A stretch of 64,000 bases of DNA, taken from the NCBI GenBank assembly GCA_037349315.1, contig JBAIAC010000158.1, positions 620,001-684,000 of the forward strand, read 5' to 3'. Under the pieces are notes generated by a model. It saw only the letters and a list, made by a program, of their open reading frames with translations, was not told the DNA's origin and made no database searches. Every line of letters starts with the position of its first letter. The first letter of the stretch is position 1. Of this stretch, positions 23,481 to 40,348 are shown piece by piece. Source of the DNA: Chelydra serpentina. Taxonomy: Eukaryota; Chordata; Testudines; Chelydridae. A program made the translations under genes and the position numbers.

Positions 23481-26400
23481 GATATTTAGATAGCTAGATA
23501 GATAATTAGATTGATAGATAAATAATTAGATAGATAGAATATTAGATAATTAGAAAGATACATAATTAAATAGATAATTAGATAGATAGAGAGATAATTA
23601 GATAGATAGGTAGATTATTAGCTAGATAGATAATTAGTAGATTATTAGATAAATACATAGCTAATTGGATAGATAAATAGACAGCTAGATAGATAATTAG
23701 ATAGATAGATAATTAGTTAATTATATCGATAATTAGACAGATAGAGAATTAGATAATTATATAGATAGATAGATAATTAGATAGACAGAAAATTAGATAA
23801 TTAGAAAGATAGATAATTAGATAGATCGATAATTAGATAGATAATTAGATAGATAGATAATTAGATAGATTGGTAGATTATTAGATAGATAGATAATTAA
23901 ATAGATAGAAAATTATAAAATTAGAAAGATAGATAATTAGATAGTTAGAAAATTATTTAATTAGATAGATAAATAATTAGATAGATATTTAGATAGCTAG
24001 ATAGATAAATCAATAGATAATAAGATAGATTGATAATTAGATAGATTATTAGATAAATACGTAGATTATTAGATAGATAAATAGACAGCTAGATAGATAA
24101 TTTGATAGATAGATAATTAGTTAATTAGAATGATAATTAGACAGATAGATAGAGAATTAGATAATTATATATATAGATAGATAATTAGATAATTAGAAAG
24201 ATAGATAATTAGATAGACAATTAGACAGATATTTAGATAGCTAGATAGATAATTCGATAGATAATTAGATAGATAGATAAATAGATAGATTATGAGATAA
24301 ATAAATATATAATTAGAAAGATAAATAGATAGCTAGATAGATATTTAGATAGATAATTAGATAGATTGGTAGATTATTAGATAGATAGATAATTATATAG
24401 ATAGATAGATAATTAGATAGAAAATTATATAATTAGAAAGCTTGATAATTAGATAGATATGTTGATTATTAGATAGGTAGATAATTAGATAGATAAATAG
24501 ATAGATAGATTTTGAGATAGATAGATAATTAGATAGATTATTAGTTAAATACATAGATAATTGGATAGATAAATAGATAGCTAGATAGATAATTAGACAG
24601 ATAGATAGAGAATTAGATAATTATATAGATAAATAGATAATTAGATAGTCAGAAAATTAGATAATTAGAAAGATAGATAATTAGATAGATAGATAATTAG
24701 AGAGACAATTAGATAGATATTTAGATAGCTGGATAGATATTTAGATAGATAATTAGATAGATTATTAGATAAATAAATAGATAATAAGAAAGATAAATAG
24801 ATAGCTAGATAGATAATTAGATAGATAGATAATTAGATAGATAGATAATTAGATAGATTGGTAGATTATTAGATAGATAGATAATTAAATAGATAGAAAA
24901 TTATATAATTAGAAAGATAGATAATAAGGTAGTTAGAAAATTAGTTAATTATATAGATAGATAATTACATAGATATGTTGATTATTAGATAGGTAGATAA
25001 TTAGATAGATAAGTGGATAGAGAAATAGATAGCTAGATAGATAATTAGACAGCTAGATAGATAATTAGATAGATAGATAATCAGATAGATAATTAGATAG
25101 ATTGGTAGATTATTAGATAGATATTTAGAAAGAGAGATAATTAGATAGATATTTAGATAGCTAGACAGATAATTCGATAGATAATCAGATAGATAGATAA
25201 TTAGATAGATTATTAGATAAATACATAGATAATTAGATAGATAAATAGATAGATTGGTAGTTTATTACATAGATATATAATTATATAGATAGATAGATAA
25301 TTAGATAGATAGAAAATTAGATAATTAGAAAGATAGATAATTAGATAGATATGTTGATTATTAGATAGGTAGAAAATTAGATGGATAAATTGATAGATAG
25401 ATAATTATATAGATAGACAATTAGATAGATTGGTAGATTATTAGATAGATATATAATTATATAGATAGATAGATAATTAGATAGTTAGAAAATTAGATAG
25501 ATATGTTGATTATTAGATAGGTAGATAATTAGATAGATAAATAGATAGATAGATATTTAGAAAGAGAGATAATTAGATAGATATTTAGAAAGCTAGACAG
25601 ATAATTCGATAGATATTCAGATAGATAGATAATTAGATAGATTATTAGATAAATACATAGATAATTAGATAGATAAATAGATAGATTGGTAGTTTATTAG
25701 ATAGATATATAATTATATAGATAGATAGATAATTAGATAGATAGATAATTAGATAATTAGAAAGATAGATAATTAGATAGATAATTAGACAGCTAGATAG
25801 ATAATTATATAGATAGATAATTAGATAGATAGATAATTAGAAAATTAGAAGGATAGATAAATAGCTATATAATTAGAAAGCTAGATAGATAAATAGATAG
25901 TTAATTAGTTAGATAGATAATAAAATAGATTGGTAGCTTATATATATAGATAGCTAGATAGATTGGTAGCTTATATATATAGATAGCTAGATAGATAATT
26001 CGATAGATTATTAGATAGATAGATAATTAGATAGATAGATAATTAGATATATTATTAGATAAATAAATAGATAATAAGAAAGATAAATAGATAGCTAGAT
26101 AGATAATTAGATAGATAGATAATTAGATAGATTGGTACATTCTTAGATAGATAGATAATTAGATAGATAGATAATTAGTTAATTAATCGATAATTAGACA
26201 GATAGATAGAGAATTAGATAATTAGATAGATTGATAATTAGATAGACAGAAAGATAGATAATTAGATAGGTAGATAATTAGATAGATAAATAGATAGATA
26301 GATAGATATTTACAAAGAGAGATAATTAGATAGATAATTAGATGGATATTTAGATAGCTAGATAGATAATTAGATAGATAATTAGACAGATAGATAATTA

Positions 26401-28889
26401 GATAGATAATTAAATAGATAGACAATTAGATAATTAGAAAGATAGATCCTTAGATAATTAGATAGATAGATAATTAGTTAGTTAGATAGATAATTAGATA
26501 GATAATTAGAGATGTAGGTAATTAGATAATTACATATTAGGTCATTAAACATATAAATAGATAGATAGATATTTAGATAGCTAGATAGATAATTAGATTG
26601 ATAGATAAATAATTAGATAGATTGAAAATTAGATAATTAGAAAGATACATAATTACATTGATAATTAGATAGATAGAGAGATAATCAGATAGATAGTTAG
26701 ATTATTAGCTAGATGGATAATAAAATAGATTATTAGATAAATACATAGCTAATTGGATAGGTAAATAGACAGCTAGATAGATAATTAGATAATTAGATCG
26801 ATAATGAGACAGATAGATAGAGAATTAGATAATTATATAGATAGATAGATAATTAGATAGACAGAAAATTAGATAATTAGAATGATAGATAATTAGATAG
26901 ACAATTATATATATAGATAGTTAATTCGATAGATTATTAGATAGATAGATAATTAGATATATTATTAGATAAATAAATAGATAGATAAATACATAGATAG
27001 ATAATTCGATAGATAATTAGATAGGAAGATAATTAGATAGATTATTAGATAAATAAATAGATAATAAGAAAGATAAATAGATAGCTAGATAGAGAATTAG
27101 ATAGATAATCATATAGCTAGATAGATAATTAGATAGATAGAAAATTAGATAAGTACAAAGATAGCTAAATAGCTAGATAATTAGACAGCTAGATAGATAA
27201 TTAGACAGATAATTATATAATTAGATAGATAATTAGATAAATAATTAGATTTAAAGATAATTAGATAGATAGACAGATAATTATATAGATAATTAGATAG
27301 ATAGATAATTAGAGATGTAGGTAATTAGATAATTACATATTAGGTAATTAAATAGATAAATAGATAGATAGATATTTAGATAGCTAGATAGATAATTAGA
27401 TAGATAGCTAAATAATTAGATAGATAGAAAATTAGATAATTAGAAAGATACATAATTACATAGATAATTAGATAGATAGAGAGATAATTAGATAGATAGG
27501 TAGATTATTAGCTAGATAGATAATTAGTTAATTAATCGATAATTAGACAGATAATTAGATAATTATATAGATGGATAGATAATTAGATAGACAGAAAATT
27601 AGATAATTATAAAGATAGATAATTAGATAGATAGATAATTAGATAGACAATTATATATATAGATAGCTAGATAGATAATTCGATAGATTATTAGATAGAT
27701 AGATAATTAGATAGATTATTAGATAAATTAATAGATAATAAGAAAGATAAATAGAGAGCTAGATAAATAATTAGATAGATATATAATTAGATAGATAGAT
27801 AATTAGATAGATTGGTACATTCTTAGATAGATAGATAATTAGATAGATAGATAATTAGATAGATAGATAGATAATTACATAGATAATTATATAGATAGAT
27901 AATTAGATAATTAGAAAGATAGATAAATAGCTAGATAATCAAACAGCAAGACCGATAATTAGATAGATAATTAGATAGATAGATAATTAGATAGATTATT
28001 AGATAATTAGAAAGATAGATAATGAGATAGATAGATAATCAGATAGACAATTAGATATTTAGATAGCTAGATAGATAATTCAATAGATAATTAGATAGAT
28101 AGATAATTAGATATATTACTAGATAAATAAATATATAATAAGAAAGATAAATAGATAGCTAGATAGATAATTAGATAGATAGACAATTAGATAATTAGAA
28201 AGATAGATAATTAGATAGATACGTTGATTATTAGATAGGTAGATAATTAGATGTATAAATAGATAAGTAGATAGATAGATAATTAGATAGATTGGTAGAT
28301 TATTAGATAGATAATTAAATAGATAGAAAAATATATAATTAGAAAGATAGATAAATAGCTAGATATTTAGACAGCTAGATAGATAATTAGATAGATAATT
28401 AGATAATTAGATAGATAATTAGATAGATAATTAGATTTAAAGATAATTAGTTAGCTAGATAGATAATTAGATAGATAGCTAAATAATTGGATAGATAGAA
28501 AATTAGATAATTAGAAAGATACATCATTACATAGATAATTAGATAGATAGAGAGATAATTAGATAGATAGGTAGATTATTAGCTAGATAGATAACTAGGT
28601 AGATTATTAGATAAATACATAGCTAATTAGATAGATAAATAGACAGCTAGATATATAATTAGATAGATAGATAATTAGTTAATTAATCGATAATTAGACA
28701 TATAATTAGATAATTATATAGATAGATAGATAATTAGATAGACAGAAAATTAGATAATTAGAAAGATAGATCCTTAGATAATTAGATAGATAGATATATA
28801 ATTAGATAGATAGGTTGATTATTGGATAGGTATATAATTAGATTGATAATTAGATAGATAGATAATTAGTTAGTTAGATAGATAATTAG

Positions 28890-30450
28890 TTAATTATATC
28901 GATAATTAGACAGATAGATAGAGAATTAGATAATTATATAGATAGATAATTAGATAGATAATTAGATAGACAATTATATATATAGATAGCTAGATAGATA
29001 ATTCGATAGATTATTAGATAGATAGATAATTAGATATATTATTAGATAAATAAATAGATAATAAGAAAGATAAATAGCTAGATAGATAATTAGATAGATA
29101 GATAATTAGATAGATAGATAATTATAGATTGGTACATTCTTAGATAGATAGATAATTAGATAGATAGATAGATAATTACAAAGATAATTAGATAGATAGA
29201 TAATTAGATAGATAGATAATTAGATAGATAGATAATTATAGATTGGTACATTCTTAGATAGATAGATAATTAGATAGATAGATAGATAATTACAAAGATA
29301 ATTAGATAGATAGATAATTAGATAGATAGATAATTAGATAGATAGATAATTAGATAGACAATTAGATAAATATTTAGATAGATAGATAGATAATTCAATA
29401 GATAATTAGATAGATGGATATTTAGATAGATTATTAGATAAATAAATAGATAATAAGAAAGATAAATAGATAGCTAGATAGATAATTAGAAAGATAGATA
29501 ATTATATAGATATGTTGATTATTAGATAGGTAGATAATTAGATGGATAAATAGATAGATAGATAATTAGATAGATAGATAATTAGATAGATTGGTACATT
29601 CTTAGATAGATAGATAATTAGATATATAGATAGATAATTACATAGATAATTAGATAGATAGATACTTAGATAGATAGATAATTAGATACATATATAATTA
29701 GTTAATTAATCGATAATTAGATAGATAGAGAATTAGATAATTATATAGATAGATAATTAGATAGACAGAAAGATAGATAATTAGATAGATAGATAATTAG
29801 ATAGATAATTAGATAGCTAGATAGATAATTAGAAAGATAGATAATTAGATAGATATGTTGATTATTAGATAGGTAATTAAATAGATTAGATGGAAAAATA
29901 GATAGATAGATAATTAGAAAATTATATAATTAGATAGATAGGGAATTAGATGATTAGAAAGATACATAATTACATAGATAATTAGATAGATAGAGAGATA
30001 ATTAGATAGATAGGTAGATTATTAGCTAGTTAGATAATTAGATAGTTTATTAGATAAATACATAGCTAATTGGATAGATAAATAGACAGCTAGATAGATA
30101 ATTAGATAGATAGATAATTAGTTAGATTATTAGATAAATAAATAGATAATAAGAAAGATAAATAGATAGCTAGATAGATAATTAGAAAGATAGATAATTA
30201 GATAGATATGTTGATTATTAGATAGGTAATTAAATAGATTAGATTAAACAGATAGGTTGATTATTAGATAGGTATATAATTAGATTGATAATTAGATAGA
30301 TAGATAATTAGATAGTTAGATAGATAATTAGATAGATAAGTAGATTTATATATAATTAGATAGATAGATAGATAATTACATAGATAATTAGAGATGTAGG
30401 TAATTAGATAATTACATATTAGGTCATTAAATATATAAATAATTAGATAG
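28890..30450 (+). repeat. Intra-array duplicated block, second copy
   Basis: The partner of 22051-23480. It contains an extra tandem duplication of about 130 bases around TTATAGATTGGTACATTC (29122 and about 29248). Confidence 0.75.
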
Positions 30451-33400
30451 ATAGATAATTAGATAGACAATTATATATATAGATAGCTAGATAGATAATT
30501 CCACAGATTATTAGATAGATAGGTAATTATATAGATTATTAGATAAATAAATAGATAATAAGAAAGATAAATATATGCCTAGATAGATAATTAGATAGAT
30601 AGATAATTAGATAGATTGGTACATTATTAGATAGATAGATAATTAGAGAGATAGATAATTACATAGATAATTAGATAGATAGATAATTAGTTAATTAATC
30701 GATAATTAGACAGATAGATAGAGAATTAGATAATTATATAGATAGATAATTATATAGACAGAAAATTAGATAATTAGAAAGATAGATAAATAGCTAGATA
30801 ATTAGACAGCTAGATAGATAATTAGATAGATAATTAGATAGATAGTTTGGTAGATTATTAGATAGATAGAAAATTAGATAGATAGAGAATTAGATAGATA
30901 ATTATATAGATCGATAGAGAATTAGATAGATAGATAATTAGATAATTAGAAAGATAGATAATTAGATAGATAATTAGATAGATTGGTAGATTATTAGATA
31001 GATAGAAAATTAGTTAATTAGATAGAAAGATAATTAAATAGATAGAAAACTAGATAATTAGAAAGAAAGATAATTAGATAGATAGATAATTAGATAAATA
31101 TGTAGATTATTAGATAGGTAGATAATTAGATAGATAATTAGATATGTAGATAATTAGATAGATGGATATATATTTAGATAGCTAGATAGATAATTAGATA
31201 GATAGATAAATAATTAGATAGATAGAAAATTAGATAATTAGAAAGTTAGATAATTAGATACATAATTAGACAGCTAGATAGATAATTAGATAGATAGATA
31301 ATTAGATAGATAATTAGATAGATTGGTAGAGTATTAGATAGATAATTAGATAGATAGAAAATTAGATAATTAGATAGATAGATAATTAGGTAGATATGTT
31401 GATTATTAGATAGGTAGATAATTAGATAGATAAAAAGATAGATAGATATTTCGAAAGAGGGATAATTAGAAAGATAATTAGATAGATATTTAGATAGCTA
31501 GATAGATGATCCGATAGATAATTAGATAGATAGATAAATAGATAGATTATTAGATAAATACATAGATAGCTAGATAGATAATTAGATAGAAAGATAATTA
31601 GATCGATAATTAGATAGAGCATTAGATAGATAATTAGATAGATAGATAATTAGAGATGTAGGTAATTAGATAATTACATATTAGGAAATTAAATTGTTAA
31701 ATAGATAGATAGATATTTAGATAGCTAGATAGATAATTAGATTGATAGATAAATAATTAGATATATAGAAAATTAGATAATTAGAAAGATACATAATTAC
31801 ATAGATAATTAGATAGATAGAGAGATAATTAAAGAGATAGGTAGATTATTAGCTAGATAGATAATTAGATAGATTATTAGATAAATACTTAGATAATTAG
31901 ATAGATAAATAGACAGCTAGATAGATAATTAGATAGATAGATAATTCGTTAATTAGAACGATAATTAGACAGATAGACAGAGAATTAGATAATTATATAG
32001 ATAGATAGATAATTAGATACACAATTAGATAGATATTTAGATAGCTAGATAGATAATTCGATAGATTATTAGATAGATAGATAATTAGATAGATTATTAG
32101 ATAAATAAATAGATAATTAGAAAGATAAATAGATAGCTAGATAGATAATTAGATAGATAATTAGATAGATTGGTAGATTATTAGATAGATAGATAATTAT
32201 ATATATAGATAGATATTTAGATAGAAAATTAGATAATTAGAAAGATAGATAATTAGATAGATATGTTGATCATTAGATAGGTAGATAATTAGATAGATAA
32301 ATAGATAGATAGATAATGAGATAGATAGAAAATTAGATAATTAGAAAGTTACATAATTACATAGATAATTAGATAGATCGATAGAGAATTAGATAATTAG
32401 AAAGATAGATAATTAGATAAATAATTAGACAGATAGATAGATAATTAGATAGATAGATAATTAGATAGATAATTAGATAGATTGGTAGATTATTAGATAG
32501 ATAATTAGATAGATAGAAAATTAGATAATTAGATATATAGATAATTAGAAAGATAAGTTGATTATTAGATAGGTAGATAATTAGATAGATAAATAGATAG
32601 ATAGATATTTAGAAAGAGAGATAATTAGATAATTAGATAGATTATTAGATAAATAAATAGATAATTAGAAAGATAAATAGATAAATAGATAGATAATTAG
32701 ATAGATAATTAGATAGATTGGTAGATTATTAGATAGATATATAATTATATAGATAGATAGATAATTAGATAGAAAATTAGATAATTAGAAAGATAGATAA
32801 TTAGATAGATATGTTGATTATTAGATAGGTAGATATAGATAAATAGATGGATAGATAATGAGACAAATAGATAATTGGATAGATAAAGAGATAGCTAGAT
32901 AGATAATTAGACAGATAGATAGATAAATGGATAGATAGAAATTTAGATAATTAATAAGGTAGATAATTAGATAGATAGATAATTACAAAAATAATTAGAT
33001 AGATAATTAGAGATGTGGGTAATTACTTACTTACATATTAGGTAATTAAATAGATATATAGACAGATAGATATATATTTAGGTAGCTAGATAGATAATTA
33101 GATAGATAGATAAATAATTAGATAGAAAATTAGATAATTAGAAAGTTACATAATTACATAGATAATTAGATAGATCGATAGAGAATTAGATAGACAGATA
33201 ATTAGATAATTAGAAAGAAAGATAATTAGATAGATAATTAGACAGATAGATAGATAATTAGATAGATAGATAATTAGATAGATAGTTAGATAATTATATA
33301 GATAGATGGATAATGAGATAGATAATTAGATAGATAGATGATTAGATAGATAGATATTAGATAGATAAACATATAATTAGATAGTTAATTAGATAGACAG

Positions 33401-36400
33401 ATAATTGGATAATTAGATAGATAGTTAGCAAGATAGATAATTAGATAGATAATTAGAGAGATAGATAATTAGATAGATAGATATTAGATAGATAGATAGA
33501 TATTAGATAGATAATTAGAAAGGTAGATAATTAGATAGATTATTAGATAAATAAATAGATAATAAGAAAGATAAATAGATAGCTAGATAGAGAATTAGAT
33601 AGATAATTATATAGATAGATAGATAATTAGATAGATAGAAAATTAGATAATTAGAAAGATAGATAAATAGCTACATAATTAGAAAGCTAGATAGATAATT
33701 AGACAGATAATTAGATAATTAGATAGATAATTAGATAGATAATTAGATTTAAAGATAATTAGATAGAAAGATAGATAATTACATAGATAATTAGATAGAT
33801 AGATAATTAGAGATGTAGGTAATTAGATAATTACATATTAGGTAATTAAATAGATAAATAGATAGATAGATATTTAGATAGCTAGATAGATAATTAGATA
33901 GATAGCTAAATAATTAGATAGATAGAAAATTAGATAATTAGAATGATACATAATTACATAGATAATTAGATAGATAGAGAGATAATTAGATAGATAGGTA
34001 GATTATTAGCTAGATAGATAATTAGATAGATTATTAGATAAATACATAGATAATTAGATAGATAAATAGACAGCTAGATAGATAATTAGATAGATAGATA
34101 ATTACTTAATTAATCGATAATTAGACAGCTAGATAGATAATTAGATAGATAGAAAGATAATTAGATAGACCGAAAATTAGATAATTAGAAATATAGATAA
34201 TTAGATAGATAGATAATTAGATAGACAATTATATATATAGATAGCTAGATAGATAATTTGATAGATTATTAGATAGATAGATAATTAGATAAATATGTAT
34301 ATTATTAGATAGGTAGATAATTAGATAGATAATTAGATAGATGGATAGATAATTAGATAGATGGATAGATAATTAGATAGATATGTTGATTATTAGATAG
34401 ATGGATAATTAGATAGATAATTAGATAGATAGATGATTAGATAGATAGATAGATATTAGATAGATAAACAGATAATTAGATAGTTAATTAGATAGACAGA
34501 TAATTGGATAATTAGATAGATAGTTAGCAAGATAGATAATTAGATAGATAATTAGAGAGATAGATAATTAGATAGGTAGATATTAGATAGATAGATAGAT
34601 ATTAGATAGATAATTAGATGGATAGATAATTAGAGATGTGGGTAATTAGATAATTACATATTAGGTAATTAAATAGATAAATAGACAGATAGATATATAT
34701 TTAGATACCTAGATAGATAATTAGATAGATAGATAAATAATTAGATAGATAGAAAAATAGATAATTAGAAAGTTAGATAATTAGATACATAATTAGACAG
34801 CTAGATAGATAATTAGATAGATAGATAATAAGATAGATAATTAGATAGATTGGTAGATAGATAATTAGATAGTTAGATAGATAATTAGATAGATAATTAG
34901 ATTTATAGATAGTTAGATAGATAGATAGATAATTACATAGATAACTAGATAGATAGATATTAGAGATGTAGGTAATTGGATAATTACATATTAGGTTATT
35001 AAATAGATAAATAGATAGATAGATATTTAGATAGCTAGATAGATAATTAGATAGATTGGTAGACAGATAATTAGATAGTTAGATAGATAATTAGATAGAT
35101 AATTAGATTTATAGATAGTTAGATAGATAGATAGATAATTACATAGATAATTAGATAGATAGATATTAGAGATGTAGGTAATTGGATAATTACACATTAG
35201 GTTATTAAATAGATAAATAGATAGATAGATATTTAGATAGCTAGATAGATAATTAGATAGATAAATAATTATATAGATATTAGATAGATAGATAGATAAT
35301 TAGATAGATAATTAGATTTATAGATAATTAGCTAGATAGATAGATAATTACATAGATAATTAGAGATGTAGGTAATTAGATAATTACATATTAGGTCATT
35401 AAATATATAAATAAATAGATAGATATTTAGATAGCTAGATAGATAACAAGATTGATAGATAAATAATTAGATAGATAGAATATTAGATAATTAGAAAGAT
35501 ACATAATTAGATAGATAGAGAGATAATTAGATAGATAGGTAGATTATTAGCTAGATAGATAATTAGATAGATTATTAGATAAATACATAGCTAATTAGAT
35601 AGATAAATAGACAGCTAGATAGATAATTAGATAGATAGATAATTAGTTAATTAGATCGATAATTAGACAGATAGATAGAGAATTAGATAATTATATATAT
35701 AGATAGATAATTAGATAGATAGATAATTAGATAGATAGATAATCAGATAGACAATTATATATATAGATAGCTAGATAGATAATTCGATAGATTAGTCGAT
35801 AGATAGATAATTAGATATATTATTAGATAAATAAATAGATAATAAGAAAGATAAATAGATAGATAGATAGATAGATAATTAGATAGACAGATAATTAGAT
35901 AGATTGGTACATTCTTAGATAGATAGATAATTAGATAGATAATTACATAGATAATTAGATAGATAGATGATTAGATAGATAGATAATTAGATAGATAATT
36001 AGATAGATAGATAATTAGTTAATTAGGTCAATAATTAGACAGATAGATAGAGAATTAGATAATTATATATATAGATAGATAATTAGATAGATAGATAATT
36101 AGATAGATAGATAATTATATAGACAATTATATATATAGATAGCTAGAGAGATAATTCGATAGATTAGTAGATAGATAGATAATTAGATATATTATTAGAT
36201 AAATAAATAGATAATAAGAAAGATAAATAGATAGATAGATAGATAATTAGATAGATAGATAATTAGATAGATTGGTACATTCTTAGATAGATAGATAATT
36301 AGATAGATAGATAATTACATAGATAATTAGATAGATAGATAATTAGATAGGTAGATAATTAGATCGATAATTAGATATATAGAGAATTAAATAGATAATT

Positions 36401-39120
36401 ATATAGCTAGATAGATAATTAGATAGATAGAAAATTAGATAATTAGAAAGATAGATAAATAGCTAGATAATTAGACAGCTAGAAACATAATTAGATAGAT
36501 AATTAGATAGATAGATAATTATATAATTGGAAAGATAGATAATTAGATAGATAGATAGAGAATTAGATAGATTATTAGATAAATACATAGATAATTAGAT
36601 AGATAAATAGACAGCTAGATAGATAATTAGATAGATAATTAGACAGAAAGATAATTAGATAGATAGATAGATAATTAGATATATAGGTTGATTATTAGAT
36701 AGGTTTATAATTAGATAGAGAATTAGATAGATAGATAATTAGATAGTTAGATAGAGAATTAGATAGATAATTAGATTTATAGATAATTAGATATATAGAT
36801 AGATAATTACATAGATAATTAGATAGATAGATAATTAGAGATGTAGGTAATTAGATAATTACATATTAGGTTATTAAATAGATAAATAGATATTTAGATA
36901 GCTAGATAGATAATTAGATAGATAAATAATTGTATAGATAGAGAATTAGATAATTAGAAAGTTACATAACTATATAGATATTTTGATAGATAGATAGATA
37001 ATTAGATAGATAATTAGATTTATAGATAATTAGCCTGATAGATAGATAATTACATAGATAACTAGAGATGTAGGTAATTAGATAATTACATATTAGGTCA
37101 TTAAATATATAAATAGATAGATAGATATTTAGATAGCTAGATAGATAACTAGATTGATAGATAAATAATTAGATAGATAGAATATTAGATAATTAGAAAG
37201 ATACATAATTAGATAGATAGAGAGATAATTAGATAGATAGGTAGATTATTATCTAGATAGATAATTAGATAGATTATTAGATAAATACATAGCTAATTAG
37301 ATAGATAAATAGACAGCTAGATAGATAATTAGATAGATAGATAATTAGTTAATTAGATCGATAATTAGACAGATAGATAGAGAATTAGATAATTATATAT
37401 ATAGATAGATAACTAGATAGATAATTCGATAGATTAGTAGATAGATAGATAATTAGATATATTATTAGATAAATAAATAGATAATAAGAAAGATAAATAG
37501 ATAGATAGATAATTAGATAGATAGATAATTAGATAGATTGCTACATTCTTAGATAGATAGATAATTAGATAGATAATTAGATAGATAGATAATTAGATAG
37601 ATAATTAGATAGATAGATAATTAGATAGTTTGGTAGATTATTAGATAGATAGATAATTAAATAGATAGAAAATTAGATAATTAGAAAGATAGATAAATAG
37701 CTAGATAATTAGAAAGCTAGATAGATAATTAGATAGATAATTAGATAGATAGATAATTAGATAGATTGGTGGATAATTAGAAAGATAGATAATTAGATAG
37801 ACAATTAGATAGATATTTAGATAGCTAGATAGATAATTCAATAGATAATTAGATAGATGGATAATTAGATAGATTATTAGATAAATAAATAGATAATAAG
37901 AAAGATAAATAGATAGCTAGATAGATAATTAGATAGATAGATAATTAGATAGATAGACAATTAGATAGATTGGTAGATTATTAGATAGATATATAATTAT
38001 ATAGATAGATAGATAATTAGATAGATAGAAAATTAGATAATTAGAAAGATAGATAATTAGATAGATATGTTGATTATTAGATAGGTAGATAATTAGATGG
38101 ATAAATTGATAGATAGATAATTAGAGAGATAGATAATTAGATAGATTTGTAGATTATTAGATAGATAGATAGATAATTAAATAGATAGAAAATAATATAA
38201 TTAGAAAGATAGATAATTAGATAGTTAGAAATTTAGTTAATTAGATAGATAGATAATTAGATAGATTATTAGATAAATACGTAGATAATTAGATAGATAA
38301 ATAGATAGCTAGATAGATAATTAGAAAGAAGGATAATTAGTTAATTAGATCGATAATTAGATAGAAAGAGAATTAGATAGAGAATTAGATAGATAATTAG
38401 ATAATTAGAAAGATAGATAATTAGACAGCTAGATAGATAATTAGATAGATAGATAGATAGATAGATAATTAGATAGATAGGTTGATTATTAGATAGATGG
38501 ATAATTAGGTGATTGGATTGATAGATGATTAGATAGATAGATAGGTATTAGATAGATAAACAGATAATTAGACAGTTAATTCGATAATTAGATAGATAGT
38601 TAGCAAGATAGATAATTAGAGAGATAGATAATTAGAGAGATAGATATATATGTTGATTATTAGATAGATATATAATTAGATAGATAAATAGATAGATAGA
38701 TAATTCGATAGATAGGTAATTAGATAGATTGGTAGATAATTAGATAGATTGGAAGATTATTAGATAGATAATTAAATAGATAGAAAATTAGATAATTAGA
38801 AAGATAGATCCTTAGATAATTAGATAGATAGATACATAATTAGAGAGATAGGTTGATTATTAGATAGGTATATAATTAGATAGATAATTAGATAGTTAGA
38901 TATAAAATTAGATACATAATTATATTTATAGATAATTAGATAGATAGATAGATAATTACATAGATAATTAGATAGATAGATACATAATTAGAGATGTAGG
39001 TAATTAGATAATTACATATTAGGTAATTAGATAGATAATTAGATTATTAGATAAATAAATATATAATAAGAAAGATAAATAGATAGCTAGATAGATAATT
39101 AGATAGATAGATAATTCGAT

Positions 39121-39774
39121 AGATAGAAAATTAGATAATTAGAAATATAGATCCTTAGATAATTAGATAGATAGATACATAATTAGAGAGATAGGTTGAT
39201 TATTAGATAGGTATATAATTAGATAGATAATTAGATTTAGAGATAATTAGATAGATAGATAGATAATTACATAGATAATTAGTTAGATAGATAATTAGAG
39301 ATGTAGGTAATTAGATAATTACATATTAGGTAATTAAATAGATAATTAGATAGATCATTAGATAAGTAAATATATAATAAGAAAGATAAATAGATAGCTA
39401 GATGGAAAATTAGATAGATAGATAATTAGATAGATAGATAATTCGATAGATAATTAGATAGATAGATAATTAGATAGATTATTAGATAAATAAATAGATA
39501 ATAAGATTTGATAATTAGAAAGATATATAATTAGATAGATATATTGATTATTAGATAAGTAGATAATTAGATAGATAAATAGATACATAGATAATTAGAT
39601 AGATTATTAGATAAATAAGCAGATAATAAGAAAGTTAAATAGATAGCTAGATAGATAATTAGATAGATAGATAATTAGATAGATTGGTACATTATTAGAT
39701 AGATCGATAATTAGATAGATAGATAGATAATTAGATAGATAGATAATTAGATAGATAGGTTGATTATTAGATAG
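39121..39774 (+). repeat. 654-bp intra-array repeat, first copy
   Basis: This is nearly identical to 40349-41002 at a constant offset of 1228 bases, including rare variants such as ATCATTAGATAAGTAAATAT and AATAAGATTTGATAATTAG. Only small differences are visible, so the duplication is young. Confidence 0.8.
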
Positions 39775-40348
39775 AGAGATAATTAAATAGAAAGAAAATT
39801 ATATAATTAGAAAGACAGATAATTAGATGGATAATTAGATAGATAGATAATTAGATAGATTGGTAGATTATTAGATATATAATTAAATAGATAGAAAATT
39901 ATATAATTAGAAAGATAGATAATTAGATAGATAGAGAATTAGATAGATAATTATATAGATATAGAATTAGATAGATAGATAATTAGATAATTAGAAAGAT
40001 AGATAATTAGATAGATAATTAGACAGCTAGATAGATAATTAGATAGATTATTAGATAGATTGGTAGATTATTAGATAGATAGAAAATTAGATAATTAGAT
40101 AGATAGATAATTAGATAGATATGTTGATTATTAGATAGGTAGATAATTAGATAGATAAATAGATAGATATTTAGATAGCTAGATAGATAATTCGATAGAC
40201 AATTAGATAGATAGATAATTAGATAGATTATTAGATAAATACATAGATAATTCGATAGATAAATAGACAGCTAGATAGATAATTAGAAAGATAATTAGAC
40301 AGATAGATAATTAGATAGATTGGTAGATTATTAGATAGATAATTAAAT

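Noticed and set aside
26222..26425. Open frames of Ser-Asn-Tyr-Leu-Ile type on the minus strand, also at 31422-31622 and 60944-61201
   Set aside because: They are direct translations of the GATA/ATTA satellite, with no start context, no flanking signals and no conserved end.
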